NCBI GenBank assembly: GCA_012934845.2
Contig: WNNJ02000207.1
Coordinates: 1-64,000 of the forward strand
DNA from: Pomphorhynchus laevis
Lineage: Eukaryota > Acanthocephala > Palaeacanthocephala > Echinorhynchida > Pomphorhynchidae
DNA: 64,000 bases
Reading direction: 5' to 3'
This document shows, piece by piece, positions 52,405-63,500 of the stretch (positions within the stretch are counted from its first letter, which is position 1; every line of letters starts with the position of its first letter). The translations under genes were made by a program, and so were the position numbers. The notes below the pieces were generated by a model, which saw only the letters and a list, made by a program, of their open reading frames with translations, searched no databases and had not been told where the DNA came from.

Positions 52405-53334
52405 CATTTGATAGTGGGCTACAAGGTGATCTTATCAGGGATGCTCAGAATATCTTGACAAAAGAGTTGAATCGAGAACGACAAAAAGTTGTGGATGAGC
52501 GTTTGGCATACATTCGATCAATCTTACCCGCCTCAATGCATCAAGCCCTGGAATTTGCACTGGGACAGGGTGCTTCCTCTTGGATCAGTGCAGTTCAAGT
52601 GAAAGCTGAATTCAGTCATTTGTGTCCACATGAATTCAGAGATGCTCTTGCGATGCGATATGGCTTTGACCCTATCGGGATTCTCAAGGACAAGTGTGTG
52701 TGGTGATGATGCGAAACTCCCACATTTGCTTTCGTGCAAGCGAGGAGGTGTTGTAATAACAAGGCATAACGCCTTACGCGATTTCTTTGCCACCGAAATA
52801 TCACAGGTGTGTACTGGGGTTGGTGTCGAACCGATATTACAACGGGTAGATAGTGATCACTGTTTTGATCATCGGGTCACTTGTCGAAGTGACGACGCGC
52901 GACTCGACATCGTCTGCATTGGGCTTTCTGACGCCAGGTATGAGCGAACGTTCTTTGACGTTACGGTTTTCAACCATTTTGCTCCATCGTGTGCGTCTAC
53001 GAGAAATGCTGCATTTGATTTTCATGAAGCGAGAAAAAGATCAAAATACGCGGAACGTATCATCGATATCGAAAGGAGTAGATTTATGCCGCTGGTGTTC
53101 ACGGCTTCTGATGCTGCGGGACCCGACGCCATGGTTTTGCTCAGGACAATTGCTCGATTGCGTTCATCACATGGGAATAAAAGCTATGCTGAATGCCTAT
53201 GTGGCCTCAGAAGGTCCATAAGTTTGCTGCTGTGTCGTGCTGCCTCACATGCAATCAGAGGGTGCCGGTCGACTAGGGGTCACCCATATAGTCGTGGATC
53301 CGAACGGATGGATGATTCTAATGTTTTTGAATAA
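52405..53334 (+). CDS. REL LINE 2 zinc finger and restriction-like endonuclease
   Basis: Two overlapping frames joined by a shift near 52695. First (to 52706) the linker LNRERQKVVDERLAYIRSIL and FRDALAMRYGFDPIGILKDK. Then (to 53334) CGDDAKLPHLLSCKRGG, the Cys...His...Cys finger with its first Cys in the other frame; RHNALRDFFATEISQVCTGV; DDARLDIVCIGLSDARYERT; FFDVTVFNHFAPS with the endonuclease Asp residues; and KRSKYAERIIDIERSRFMPL, ending GLRRSISLLLCRAASHAIRG. The C-terminal half is whole. Confidence 0.8.
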
Positions 53335-53522
53335 ATAATAATAAATAACAATGTTAAATGTATATTGGCCCATTTGAGGGAACCATATGTTGTAATTAAT
53401 AATATATTTAAAAAAAATTATTTATTACAAGACTTTGACACATAAAAGAGTCATTTTGTCTGATCACAATATTAAGAAAAGAAAAAAAGAAAGAAAAAAA
53501 GTAGTTCAGCAATAATAAATTG

Positions 53523-54517
53523 TCACATATAGTTATATATTTCCTGCAAAGAATCTTCTCTTTTTATCCACATGCACAGCGCATTCTGGAAAGATTTGTA
53601 CTGTGCCATAGACACGATCAATCTCGGCAATCGGTTCCATAGGTTTACCGCTCTGTGAGATAATCGCAAGTATCTATGACATTTCCCGTGTGATTGCACA
53701 ACAACTGATAAAGAGTGTCCTCTGTGGCTCGGGCGATCATTTAGAATAACGGATTCCGATGGATAACCAGGAAAGACATGGATCATTCGCCATAACTGTA
53801 ATAAATCATTGTACACATATATCTTGTAAACTGAAGTAATATTTAGTTGGCTTAGTCTATCACAGTAGGCGATGTTCCGAAGACCAGAACATAGCTTGGA
53901 AAATCGGCGAAGAATCTTTTCTAATTGGTTTATTTCACCACGCGTAGAAGGAAAAGTCGCCGGCGAAGCATAATCAATGATTGGTCTGATCAACGCCTTA
54001 TATAATAGTGAGAACTGAGACATGGAAGCGAACTAAAGGTATTTTTGATCATTTAAATAATTTTTCTGGACGTGTTGTATATATTTTCAGTATTGAGGTC
54101 GGTTTTAAACGAATTCTGAACAATTATCCCAAGATCTTTTGTATACGAATTTGTGGGAATAATCTCACCGCAAACAGAATAATCATTTGGTAAATCACTA
54201 CGACCAAATCTGAGATGGACACATTTAGTAATGTTAATCATGATTCCGGTCAGTTCGCTCCACCTATTAACCATATTTATGTCATCTTGTAAGTGCTGTA
54301 TATCGGCATAGCATGTAATGACATTCCATATTTTAAGATCATCCGCGAATGCTAATTTTTTACATTTTAAAAAGCGTAGCAAACTATTCAGAAATATGAC
54401 GAATAATAATGGACCCAACACCGATCCCTGAGGAACACCCATTGATAAATTTGACGGTCTAGATAGACAATTTCCAACTCGAACTCTGAAAGAACGATTA
54501 GATAGGAAAGCGTGAAT
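53523..54517 (-). CDS. LINE copy B ORF2: RT catalytic box and C-terminus
   Basis: Continues ORF2 in frame after the stop to about 54053: SMGVPQGSVLGPLLFVIFLN (motif B), CKKLAFADDLKIWNVITCYA (catalytic Asp pair), ELTGIMINITKCVHLRF and TKDLGIIVQNSF. After a frame change the C-terminus is read at 54023-53523: YKALIRPIIDYASPATFPST, INQLEKILRRFSKLCSGL and LSHRAVNLWNRLPRLIVSMA, ending at a natural stop. All catalytic motifs are retained. Confidence 0.8.
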
Positions 54518-56419
54518 CTATCGAATAATAGGAATTTCAATTCCGTAATCTGCAAGAGCCTCAATCAACATATTGTGGGGAACCCTATCAAAGGCCCGAC
54601 TGAAGTCGAAATACACGACATCAGCTGCATTACCCTGCGCAACTGCATCAACCCATGCTTCGCGTGCACATAAAAGATTATACATGCAAGAACGTCCAGG
54701 ACGAAAACCATGTTGCGAATTATCTAACAAATTCGATGATTCAAGATAGGATAGTAATCGCCGATACAATATGCGCTCTAACATCTTACATACGACACTT
54801 GTAAGGCTTATTGCTCTATAATTTTCAGGATTGTGACGATCTCCTTTTTTGTGGACTGGCACTACAGTGGCGATTTTCCAATCTAACGGTAGAATTGACT
54901 TAGCTAGTGATAGTTGAAACAAATAAGCTAACGGTGAAGCAAGAAATGTTGATAATATCTTTAGTATCTGGGGATGTAATCCATCCGGACCAGGTGATGA
55001 ATGTCGTAAAGAATTTAACTCACTATGAACCTCCTCGGTAGTAACATCGAAATAACTTCGTGAATGGCTTACACGAGATTGCTGGTTAATTTCTGTGTTA
55101 TTAGTTACGAGTTGAAAAGTCGACGCAAACGTATCGGCTACATCTTGAGGCGATGTGATAAAGTTATCATTAATACGAAGAGACGAAATCGCAGGAGGAA
55201 TTGTCCTATTTCTACGTATGTGAGCCCAAAATCGTTTTGGTGCACTATGAAAATCCGCAGCTATTCTCATTTCGTAGTTAAATTTTTTGCGTTTTTTAAG
55301 CTTTTCGAAAAAGTTACGACAATTGACGTATTCCTGTCGATAAGTATTGTCCTTGCAGCTTAATTTAAACAGTCGGTTTCTTCGTCTTAGTTCCGATTTA
55401 AGTTCTTTATTAAACCACGGAGGATTCACTTTTTTATTTTTATGCACGATCTTGGTAGGAACGTATTTTTCTATTATTTCGCACATTGCTGAACGGAAAA
55501 CTTTCCAACGATCTTCAACATCGTTGCTAGCGCCTACAAAGTTCATAGTCGATGCTGCTTGAAGAATTTTACACTGATCCGCACGATACCAACAATGCTT
55601 GAAGATTTTAGTTTCGACTTCGTCAATAATATTATTTGAAATCCCTGAGAAGTGAAAAAGCAATACACAATGATCACTAACTCCTATGGGTGCTTCATGC
55701 ATAATGTCACGCACATCTGTTAATGATTTAGATAAAATTAAATCCAACAAAGAACTTTGATCATTCATAATCCTAGTTGGTGCTGATACATGCTGAACAA
55801 GAAGTAGGCTATCTAACAGAAAATTCCACAAGTCATGATCTAGTTTATTAGAAGATGTTATTCCTGAATGAGGATCATCCATATTGATGCTGGAAATATT
55901 GAAGTTTCCTAAACAGAGGAACCGGTCACCCATTGCTGCCTTTGTCAAAATATCTGAGAATTCCTTAGTGAGAATGAAGCTATAACATAGTGCAATAGTA
56001 ACTTTATTTCTTACATGGGATAGACTCGCCACCATCAGTTCACAAGTACCATATGTGTCAGTATAACATTCAAAATCGTCAACACCTATACATTGATCGA
56101 CATAAAGTGCAACACCGCCTCCTCGTCGAACTTTACGATCAACCCTGATGATATAATACCCATCCACAGCTACCATACTATCAGCAATATCATGATTCAG
56201 CCAAGTTTCGGTAAATGCAATTATTTGAGGTTTATATGTAAAGAATCTGTTCCGAAATTCGTCAATCTTCGATACTATACTACGAATATTTGTGTAAGCG
56301 ACGTTAATAATTGGAGTTGAGCATTTACTGGTTTCTGCGTTTATATATAGTCCAGTAGGAAATATATCTAACGAGGATGGATCAATACCTAAGCAATTAA
56401 CGGATCGATTGGATTCCAA
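54518..56419 (-). CDS. LINE copy B ORF2: endonuclease and RT start
   Basis: 633 codons. AP-type endonuclease: VAYTNIRSIVSKIDEFRNRF, IIAFTETWLNHDIADS (catalytic Glu), RVDRKVRRGGGVALYVDQC, FLCLGNFNISSINMDDP (Gly-Asn where Gly-Asp is usual), LLDLILSKSL and PIGVSDHCVLLFHFSG (Asp-His). Reverse transcriptase entry: GLHPQILKIL, LDWKIATVVPVHKKGDRHNP, ENYRAISLTSVVCKMLERIL, NLLDNSQHGFRPGRSCMYNL and VVYFDFSRAFDRVPHNML (motif A). It stops at a TAG where the copy A sequence suggests a Trp codon (R-W-I). Confidence 0.85.
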   Translation of the reverse strand: MESNRSVNCLGIDPSSLDIFPTGLYINAETSKCSTPIINVAYTNIRSIVSKIDEFRNRFFTYKPQIIAFTETWLNHDIADSMVAVDGYYIIRVDRKVRRGGGVALYVDQCIGVDDFECYTDTYGTCELMVASLSHVRNKVTIALCYSFILTKEFSDILTKAAMGDRFLCLGNFNISSINMDDPHSGITSSNKLDHDLWNFLLDSLLLVQHVSAPTRIMNDQSSLLDLILSKSLTDVRDIMHEAPIGVSDHCVLLFHFSGISNNIIDEVETKIFKHCWYRADQCKILQAASTMNFVGASNDVEDRWKVFRSAMCEIIEKYVPTKIVHKNKKVNPPWFNKELKSELRRRNRLFKLSCKDNTYRQEYVNCRNFFEKLKKRKKFNYEMRIAADFHSAPKRFWAHIRRNRTIPPAISSLRINDNFITSPQDVADTFASTFQLVTNNTEINQQSRVSHSRSYFDVTTEEVHSELNSLRHSSPGPDGLHPQILKILSTFLASPLAYLFQLSLAKSILPLDWKIATVVPVHKKGDRHNPENYRAISLTSVVCKMLERILYRRLLSYLESSNLLDNSQHGFRPGRSCMYNLLCAREAWVDAVAQGNAADVVYFDFSRAFDRVPHNMLIEALADYGIEIPIIR

Positions 56420-57228
56420 CGTACAAATGGCTTTCTTCGAACGACACGAAAATTTCTTATTGTCAAGCCCTTTTCACCAGAAGCATTCCTGGTCTTTAGC
56501 TCTTCCCAAGCTTGATGTCGCATCTTACGATCCTGAATGCTGATATCCTTAAAGATTTTAGTAGTTTGACCTTTTAATTTATACCCTCTGCGTAAGATCT
56601 CGTTAACATTGTCGGACGATTTACATACCACTTTCAATAAGCGTGGACGTTCTTCATTTTTCTTACCTAACCTGAACAATGAGTTCACTAGAAGAGATGA
56701 GGCTATAGATTACTCACCTGAAGTAAATATTTTTGATAATACTTCCCGAACTCTACTCACGTCATGATCAATACGTAGCTGAGGCTCCGAAGAGTTAGAT
56801 TCCGGTATATTAGCAAAGATTACGCACCGATCTCGGTTTTCGCCACGCATTCGCGCATTAATATCTTGCGGTTGTGCTAATGGTTCTTTATTCTGGCCGT
56901 TTCCTGTTTTATGTACGGAAAATTCTTCGACATTTGCAACCATCACTGACGATTTAGACATTGAATTAATATCCCTGGAATGATCTTTACAGTTGGATCC
57001 ACCAAGTTTGGAATCAAGTTGCAAATTTTGTTGACCAATACTGGATGAACTTCGAAAATGACGTCCTTTTATATTCTTCCATACCCGTATAGAGTGAGTT
57101 TGTGGGGTAATATTGGATATTGGATTGATATGATGATTGCTAGTGGAATTTTGCAATATCTCATTCCCTGTTGTACACTGATTCATTATGCAATCGCTTA
57201 CTTCGAGTCTCTTGTTGTGAACATTGAG
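56389..57228 (-). CDS. LINE copy B ORF1 (RNA-binding protein)
   Basis: Same frame throughout with one in-frame TAA at 56712-56710. The first part is Asn/Ser-rich, ending RCVIFANIPESNSSEPQLRI and VSRVREVLSKIF. The second part reads NSLFRLGKKNEERPRLLKVV, LRRGYKLKGQTTKIFKDISI and KGLTIRNFRVVRRKPFVRWN. The ANIPES strand plus the basic LFRLGKK..RPRLLKVV and IRNFRVVRRKP blocks form the nucleic-acid-binding unit shared with copy A and with other invertebrate LINE ORF1 proteins. It overlaps the start of ORF2 by 31 bases. Confidence 0.72.
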
Positions 57229-59767
57229 AAGCATATAACAAATGACTTAGTACAAAAGCGTTTGCAAGAACTCTAAAAGAACGTGGACTCACATAGCTGA
57301 ATGATCGGCGAAGGAAACCAACCATACGCATGGCCTTCGAACAAATGTACTCAGTGTTTTGGCGAGTGGAGAAATCATCCGTTATCAATACGCCAAGATC
57401 TTTATAGCTCGAAACCAATTTAATCACTCGATCCCCGAGATGATATATCGGCACTGGAACAATATTACGTGATCGAATGTGCATGCAAGTGCACTTCGAG
57501 GCATTAACAGACAGACCATTAGAACGTGCCCACTTAAGAACCGTGTCAATATCTGATTGAAGAATGTTACGATCATAATTCGACTTGATGGCTCTCCAAA
57601 TTTTTAAATCGTCAGCAAATAATAATGAATGCGAACTTATTACACTGGGTAGATCGTTGATGAAAATACAAAACAGCAAAGGACCCAATACAGACCCTTG
57701 CGGGACACCGGCATTAACTGGATAATGCTCGGAAAGGGTACCGTTAATGGCGACCTGGTATGTGCGACCAGAAAGAAAGTTGCATATCCAACGAATGATA
57801 ATTGGATTGATTTTTAATGCACTTATCTTCATAATCAACTTGTCATGGGGTACATGATCAAATGCTTTGGAGAAGTCAAAAAATATGACATCGACAGCAT
57901 ACCCCTCATCCACTATGGAACCCCAACTTTCCTGTGCCAATAAAAGGTTGGTTACTGTGGAACAGTTTTTACGGAATCCGTGCTGATTAGTAGAAAGTAA
58001 CCTGTATGATTCTAGGTAGCTACTGATTATCCGATAAAGTAATCTCTCTAATACACGACACGATACAGAGGTTAAACTAACCGGTCGGTAGTTATCTACA
58101 CATGATCGATCACCTTTCTTATGAAGCGGCTTAATGATAGAGCGTTTCCATGCATTCGGGACTATACCGTAATATAATGATGCTATAAATATCCTATATA
58201 AAGGCGCAGCAATGACATCATGAAGATTCTTCAGGTATATTGAGGGAAGTAAATCTGGGCAAATCGAGCCCGACGGTTTCAGTCGTTTAAACTCTTTCAT
58301 AACATCTTGAACTGTGAACAAGTGAAGAATATCAAAAATTGACGGATTAATACGAGTAATTTCTATACAAGGAGAAGTAGTAGCTGATACGAGAAATTTA
58401 CGACCAAATGCATTAGCAATATCGAAATGATCTACTAGAATGCGTCCATTGTTTCCAATGATAGAGCTAGAAGATCGAACATTACTTTTAAAATTTGCAT
58501 ATTTAAATAATATGTTAGGATTGTTGGCTGACTTTCCTATCAGTACTTGTTCAAATTGCCGCTTTTTAAGTCTCTTGAGATATGTGAAATGATTCCGACA
58601 CTTTTTAAATGACCTATAATCAGTTTCTCCATTCCTATACCTTACGAATTTTTGCTTCTTGGATCTCAATGCATCTTGAAGCTCCTTATCAAACCAAGGA
58701 TTTGTGCGTGCACGGGCAGTTGCTACCTTACGAGGTGAGAAACGTAGAAGGAGCGATATCATTAGAGTTTCAAATTGTTGCCAAGATGATTCAACTCCAA
58801 AAATCAATGGATCATACCAATTTGTACCGAGAAGGGATTGACGTACTAAACTGTAATTGGTTTTGAAACATTGTACTGACATACATGAAGACTCAGGTTG
58901 TGACAATATATTAGATAAGTTTGTATTAAAGCGAATAACAGAATGATCAGAGCTGCCTAAGAGATCCAAATATGTTATACCGGTGATCAAATATTTATCG
59001 GAAGTAAGACAAATATCAAGCAAAGATTGATGGTCTCCAGAGGAACGAGTAAACATTGAGACATGTTGCGTTAGATTAAGAAAATTGATAGTATCAAGGA
59101 ATGCTGATGAATAATTATTGTTATTTAAGCATATGTAGTTAGTCCAGTCTATAGAAGGCATATTTAGATCACCCACTACTACCACATTACTACGGGATCC
59201 AAACTTTAATAATGTATCAACTATGGAACAAACATCCATTCTTGGACTACGATATATAAGACCAATAGTAACTAACACATGACCGGACAGTAATATATTG
59301 CCCCATAGTGTTTCTGTACCACCTTCAGACTTGGCACTTAAGGTCATAAACGCTACACTATTATGTAAATATAAAATTACCCCACCTCCTCTCTTTCCGG
59401 TCCTATCGACACGATAAGAAGAATAATTAGCTATTTCAATCTCGTGATCAGATATATCGGAGTTAAGCCAGCTTTCTGTTATTGCTATTAACAAGGGCTG
59501 GGAATATTGAATACGTTGCTTCAATTCGTGAATTTTATTAAGAAGACTGCGTGCGTTAGTATACAAGATCACAGAACTATAGCCTATTGAAGCACATGTG
59601 TTATTTCCCTTACTGTTAGCACTATTGGATTTCGCCAGAGCAGACCACAACGGTGATTGATAATAAACAATGTCATCTAAGTAATCACATGCATTTGTAA
59701 TGGGTATGTTGGATAAGCTAGAAGCGACGAGAGGAGCTAAATCTAATCCACAAACAGCGGAGTCCAA
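57228..59767 (-). CDS. LINE copy A ORF2, 3' truncated
   Basis: About 846 element-derived codons, uninterrupted. Endonuclease: VILYTNARSLLNKIHELKQR, LIAITESWLNSDISDHEI (Glu), VDRTGKRGGGVILYLHNS, VVVVGDLNMPSIDWTNY, QSLLDICLTSD and LLGSSDHSVIRF. RT: KRSIIKPLHKKGDRSCVDNY, RPVSLTSVSCRVLERLLYR, VIFFDFSKAFDHVPHDKL (A), NAGVPQGSVLGPLLFCIFIN (B) and SHSLLFADDLKIWRAIKSNY (C), then LGVLITDDFSTRQNTEYI. All catalytic residues are present. The last 22 codons of the open frame, after SHLLYASQ, are copy B ORF1 DNA read in another frame, so the fusion tail is accidental. Confidence 0.88.
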
Positions 59768-61013
59768 TTCAAGCGAGTCCCTCGTCGCACAATTTGAAAA
59801 TTCCGAATTCTTAAGTTTGTTTCTCCTGCATCTAAGCGCGATCTCAATAATTGTCTAACCTCTCGAAGACGTTCACGTTCATACTTGTCAAGATCATTTA
59901 GTAATCTAACGGGAGAACCTTTAAGATAATAGGAGTTGCTCAGAATAGTTTTGGCAGCCGCTGCGTCGGTAATAATTGCTTTTAATAATCTAGGATGATT
60001 ATTCTGCTTTTTACCAATTCGAAACAAAGCTAATAGTTTAATTTTGGACGTTACCTCTTTCGGTGACGCTACCAAAATGGTTGATAGTATCGCACGAACT
60101 TTGGATAAGTCGTCATCTAATCTATGTTGTATGTTGACCGAGATAGATTCAGGTATATTAGTGAAAACGATAGCGCGAGAATGATCATGATATTTGCGTA
60201 CGCGGGAAAAGTGCTGCTCAGAGGAAATCACTGATTTTCCATCAAGATTATGTGAAGATCTATCAATGACTCCAGTTATTTGGCATGTATCAGGTATAAC
60301 ACTTGCCAATGACTCGAATTGATTAGAATCTTTGTGATTAAGAGACACTTCATCTGACTGACCCGGAATGTTAACATATGTAGAGCGCTTAGGTGAATAA
60401 GCATTGATTGGATCAGTAAATACATCTGGATTAGTAAGAGGTGCAGAGAAGCTTAAATGATATCGGATTTACTGTACGATCGTTGTAGGTTTCTACTATC
60501 CAAATTTCCGTTATTGATAAGATTGTCATTGTCTAAACTGTTATTTTCGATAATCGGTGATGCTTCATCGATTAATGAGTTGGATGTTCGATTCAATGAT
60601 TCATTTTCGATTCGCAGGAAGTCTGTGGCAACATGTTGCTCTTGCAATGTTTGAGAATTGTCTGTAAATCGAGCGCTTTCTTTATTTGATGATAATAATT
60701 GTTCTTTTCGATGTTTGCCACATTTTCGTTCGAATTGTATTTTACTAACATCTTTGTCACAAACGATACTATTTGAATTGTCATGGCTGATAGACGATTG
60801 ATCATTCTTTGAAACTATCAAATCTTTACGAAAAGATGCTGAACAAAATCCGCATAGAAAATCTCTATCAAGAAAATTTGAAGGAAGACGAATAGGTAGC
60901 CAAACAGTAGTCCACACAGGGCAATCGGCCATGGAACACTCTACATAATGCTGGGATCCATTATCATTCACAGTCGATTTTGTCGTTTTCCTCCGTTTCC
61001 CCATTTTGATCAT
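59743..61013 (-). CDS. LINE copy A ORF1
   Basis: Two frames joined by a shift near 60470. N-terminal part (61013-60453): a basic start KMGKRRKTTKS, then Cys residues in VECSMADCPVWTTVWLPIRL and FLCGFCSASFRKDL, suggesting a zinc-binding fold of PHD-like spacing, then a Ser/Asn-rich linker. C-terminal part (60450-59743): HSRAIVFTNIPESISVNIQH, LLALFRIGKKQNNHPRLLKA, YYLKGSPVRLLNDLDKYERE and TNLRIRNFQIVRRGTRLNWT. The second part is the nucleic-acid-binding unit shared with copies B and C. Likely role: RNA chaperone of the LINE particle (family knowledge). The stop overlaps the ORF2 start by 25 bases. Confidence 0.75.
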
Positions 61014-61094
61014 TACAGTTCAGATTGCTGAACTGAATTGTATGTTTATTAGAAACCAAAAAATATGCACACTTATGCAGCACAATTATACTTT

Positions 61095-61745
61095 TCACAT
61101 ATACGTAGGCAACACGACTCTTCTCGTTATTTTATTTTCACGAATTTCCAGTCTGATATATTAATATCCAGCATCGATTGGATGATGATTTTACTATGGT
61201 TCGAAGTATTCTTTCAACCCCGAAAGATATTATTTCTAGAATTAAAATAGTAGATCTATTTCGTATTGGTAAGATAAGGAGCAATGGTCCAAGACTGTTA
61301 AAGTCTATTTTTACAGATGAGGATAATGTCCGTATTTCGTCGCTATTTTGCCTACCATAATTCAAAGACCCGATTATAATGATTAATTGATTAACACCGT
61401 TGAACGTCCTTCATCGTTATGCTTCGCTCTTGGTAAATCGAATAATAGTAATGAATGCTGTGAAGATGCAGACATTTCTCATGAATCTTCATATTGTGTT
61501 GCTAGATATGTTCTTTTGTATATCAATGCTCGCAGTCTTCTCCATAAGATAAATAAATTAAAACTACATATCGAATAAAATGACAACTCTTTGATAGTTG
61601 CCATAACAAAAACATGGTTTCACCCTAATATCTCTGATGCTGAAATTTGAAATGTTAAATTATTCCCCTATCGGGTAAATATAATCAATAATAGAGGTGG
61701 TGGAGTAATACTTTATGTACATAACTGAACTATACGGGAGCTTTA
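61095..61745 (+). pseudogene. LINE copy C, decayed, opposite orientation
   Basis: Plus-strand fragment of the same LINE family, head to head with copy A. It reads HDSSRYFIFTNFQ, then DDDFTMVRSILSTPKDI and IVDLFRIGKIRSNGPRLLKS (ORF1), then the ORF2 endonuclease start VARYVLLYINARSLLHKINK, SLIVAITKTWFHPNISDAEI and NNRGGGVILYVHN. Several stops and frame changes; Glu of the endonuclease (ITESW in copy A) is Lys here. Only about 650 bases remain. Confidence 0.75.
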
Positions 61746-61800
61746 TTGAACAATCTATAACACGTAAAGTTGTTAAAGCAAAGTAATAAGTTATTAGTAA

Positions 61801-63422
61801 TTACAGGACATTCTCCCCGACGAGATAGTCTTTGAGATATCCTGGACGGTTTCGTTTCCTCCCACTTCGAATTTTTGGACAAGTAGACTCTTCTCCTCGT
61901 ACCATGGAATCGTTAGGGGACGAGCATTCCTCGTTTGTTTCCGACGTCCTCATATGGTCATACGTTACATCTTGGGATTGTTGTTGCCTATCCAGTTCGC
62001 TTTCCATGCAATCTTGATCGAAGAATGAGTCGAAGTTAACTTGTTGATTTATAGATGCACACCGAAATCGCGACACTGATTCAGCAAGCGCGTTTATTTC
62101 TCCTGGGCGGTACGAGATAGTATACTTGAATGGGGCCAACTATAGGCGCCAACGAATGAGTTTATCATTCTTAATGCTGCTATTATTCTTCGTATAAATG
62201 AAAGACACATTTTTTGGAACTGTGATTATCTCAAATTGCCGTCCCAAAAGGTAATGTGACAATGTTTTATACTCTCGACTACAGCCAACGCTTCTTTTTA
62301 AACGGCCGCCTAGTTTTTAGCACTGTCATGTAACGTACGCGAGAAAAAGGCTACAGGCTTATTATCTTGTATAAGCACAGCTGCTATGCAAAGTTCCTAA
62401 GCGTCCGTTTCTACGTTGAACATCTTTCGCTCATCTATGACCGTCATAGTCGCGTAAATGACGTCGTCTCGTAGTTGGTTGAAAGCACGAATTGCCGATA
62501 TGTCCATCGGAAAGGTTTTTGCGACCAACAGTGGATGTAGTTTATCCGAAAATCAATGAGTCTATCGCGAATAATGTGCGAATAAACCTCGCACATGTCT
62601 TAATTCCTTAAGGGTCAAAAGTGGCTTCATTTCTTTTAAAGCTTGGACCCGATCGTCATCTGGTCTAATTTCACCATTCGAGATGGTATATCCGAGTAGT
62701 TTTATACACGATCGACGAAATTCACACTTATCCTTATTGATCGTGATGCCATAACACTCTATTGTGTGTTGGAATCTTTCCATATTAAAGTCGTGTTCAC
62801 TCATTGTCTGACCACAAACAACCACATCGTCAAGGTACACAAAAACATCGTGAATATCTTGCTTTGATAAAATGTCATCCATCGTGCGTAGGAAAACCGC
62901 CGGGGCGTTCGTGAGTCCGAATGGTACTCAACAAAACTGATATAATTTGCCCGCGCATTCGAACGCTGTGTACACTCTTTCGTTCGGATGAATAGATAAT
63001 TGATGGTAAGCTGATTGTAGATCAAATATACTACATACCCGATATCACGATACTCTTTGTACAATTTCGTCGATCCGTGGCAATATATAGGCATCGAGAC
63101 ATGTGAATATATTGATTGTTTGAGCATAGTCGACAACCATTCGACGTTTTGTTCGCCCGTTGTTAATTATTAGGACTTGGGCTCTCCATGGAGACTGGCT
63201 AGGTTCAATAATTTTGTCGTGCAACAATCTATCCAGTTCTGATTTTATGAATCGATAGTCTTCATTGTTATAACGACGGGATTTTGTGACGATAGAGTGC
63301 CAATCCGATGTCAATGTAGAAAACAATCTAGGAGAGTAGACGAGCATTGTTGACAACGTATTAATAATCAATGGATCCTTTCTCCCATGGAATCGCATTG
63401 TTACGGTGTGATAATCTAACAT
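61801..63422 (-). mobile_element. Gypsy-type LTR retrotransposon fossil, pol part
   Basis: Minus-strand pol remains of a Ty3/Gypsy element. Parts: the RT entry (63422-63045) with LDRLLHDKIIEPSQSPWRAQ; the RT palm (about 62900-62562) with VFVYLDDVVVCGQTMSEHD and CEFRRSCIKLLGYTIS; and an RNase H end at 62139-61801 with FKYTISYRPGEINALAESVS. The order is right for Gypsy pol. It is broken in several places, no LTR is seen, and it looks old. Confidence 0.75.
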
Positions 63423-63450
63423 GTAATCATATTGTATAACTATATTCTAG

Positions 63451-63500
63451 ATTGTTGAATAAAGCCTTATTTGGTTTATCATTACAATTTATTCAACAAT
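63451..63500. repeat. 13-base inverted repeat at gag/pol head-to-head junction
   Basis: ATTGTTGAATAAA (63451-63463) and TTTATTCAACAAT (63488-63500) are perfect reverse complements, in the 100 bases between the minus-strand Gypsy pol piece and the plus-strand gag piece. Confidence 0.8.

Larger units (their letters stand above)
50288..53400 (+). mobile_element. REL-endonuclease LINE 2 (near full length)
   Basis: Same architecture as the preceding element and head-to-tail with it, but clearly divergent in sequence and GC-richer. Lesions: in-frame TAG at 51830, a frame change at an A-run near 52390 and another near 52695 in a GTGTGTG run. The 3' UTR contains TTGGCCCATTTGAGGGAACC (53364-53383), matching that of element 1. 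An A-rich tail follows at about 53410. Confidence 0.85.
53523..57228 (-). mobile_element. Two-ORF CR1/Jockey-type LINE, copy B
   Basis: Minus-strand LINE with ORF1 (57228-56389) and ORF2 (56419-53523) overlapping by 31 bases. Its 5' end is truncated relative to copy A (the Cys-containing N-terminus of ORF1 is absent) and abuts the 3'-truncated ORF2 of copy A at about 57228. ORF1 has one in-frame stop (56712-56710); ORF2 has one in-frame TAG at 54520-54518 and one frame change near 54050. Confidence 0.82.
57228..61020 (-). mobile_element. Two-ORF CR1/Jockey-type LINE, copy A
   Basis: Minus-strand LINE, same family as copy B, with the complete 5' part: ORF1 (61013-59743) then ORF2 (59767-57228), overlapping by 25 bases. 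ORF2 is open from its ATG to the junction with copy B, where it is cut off shortly after LSHLLYASQ, before the C-terminal domain. ORF1 has one frame change near 60470. The 3' end and UTR are missing. Confidence 0.83.

Noticed and set aside
47019-53334. Treating the adjacent REL LINEs as one long element or a host gene pair
   Set aside because: Each has its own nine-Cys start, RT, endonuclease and 3' UTR motif, so they are two separate insertions.
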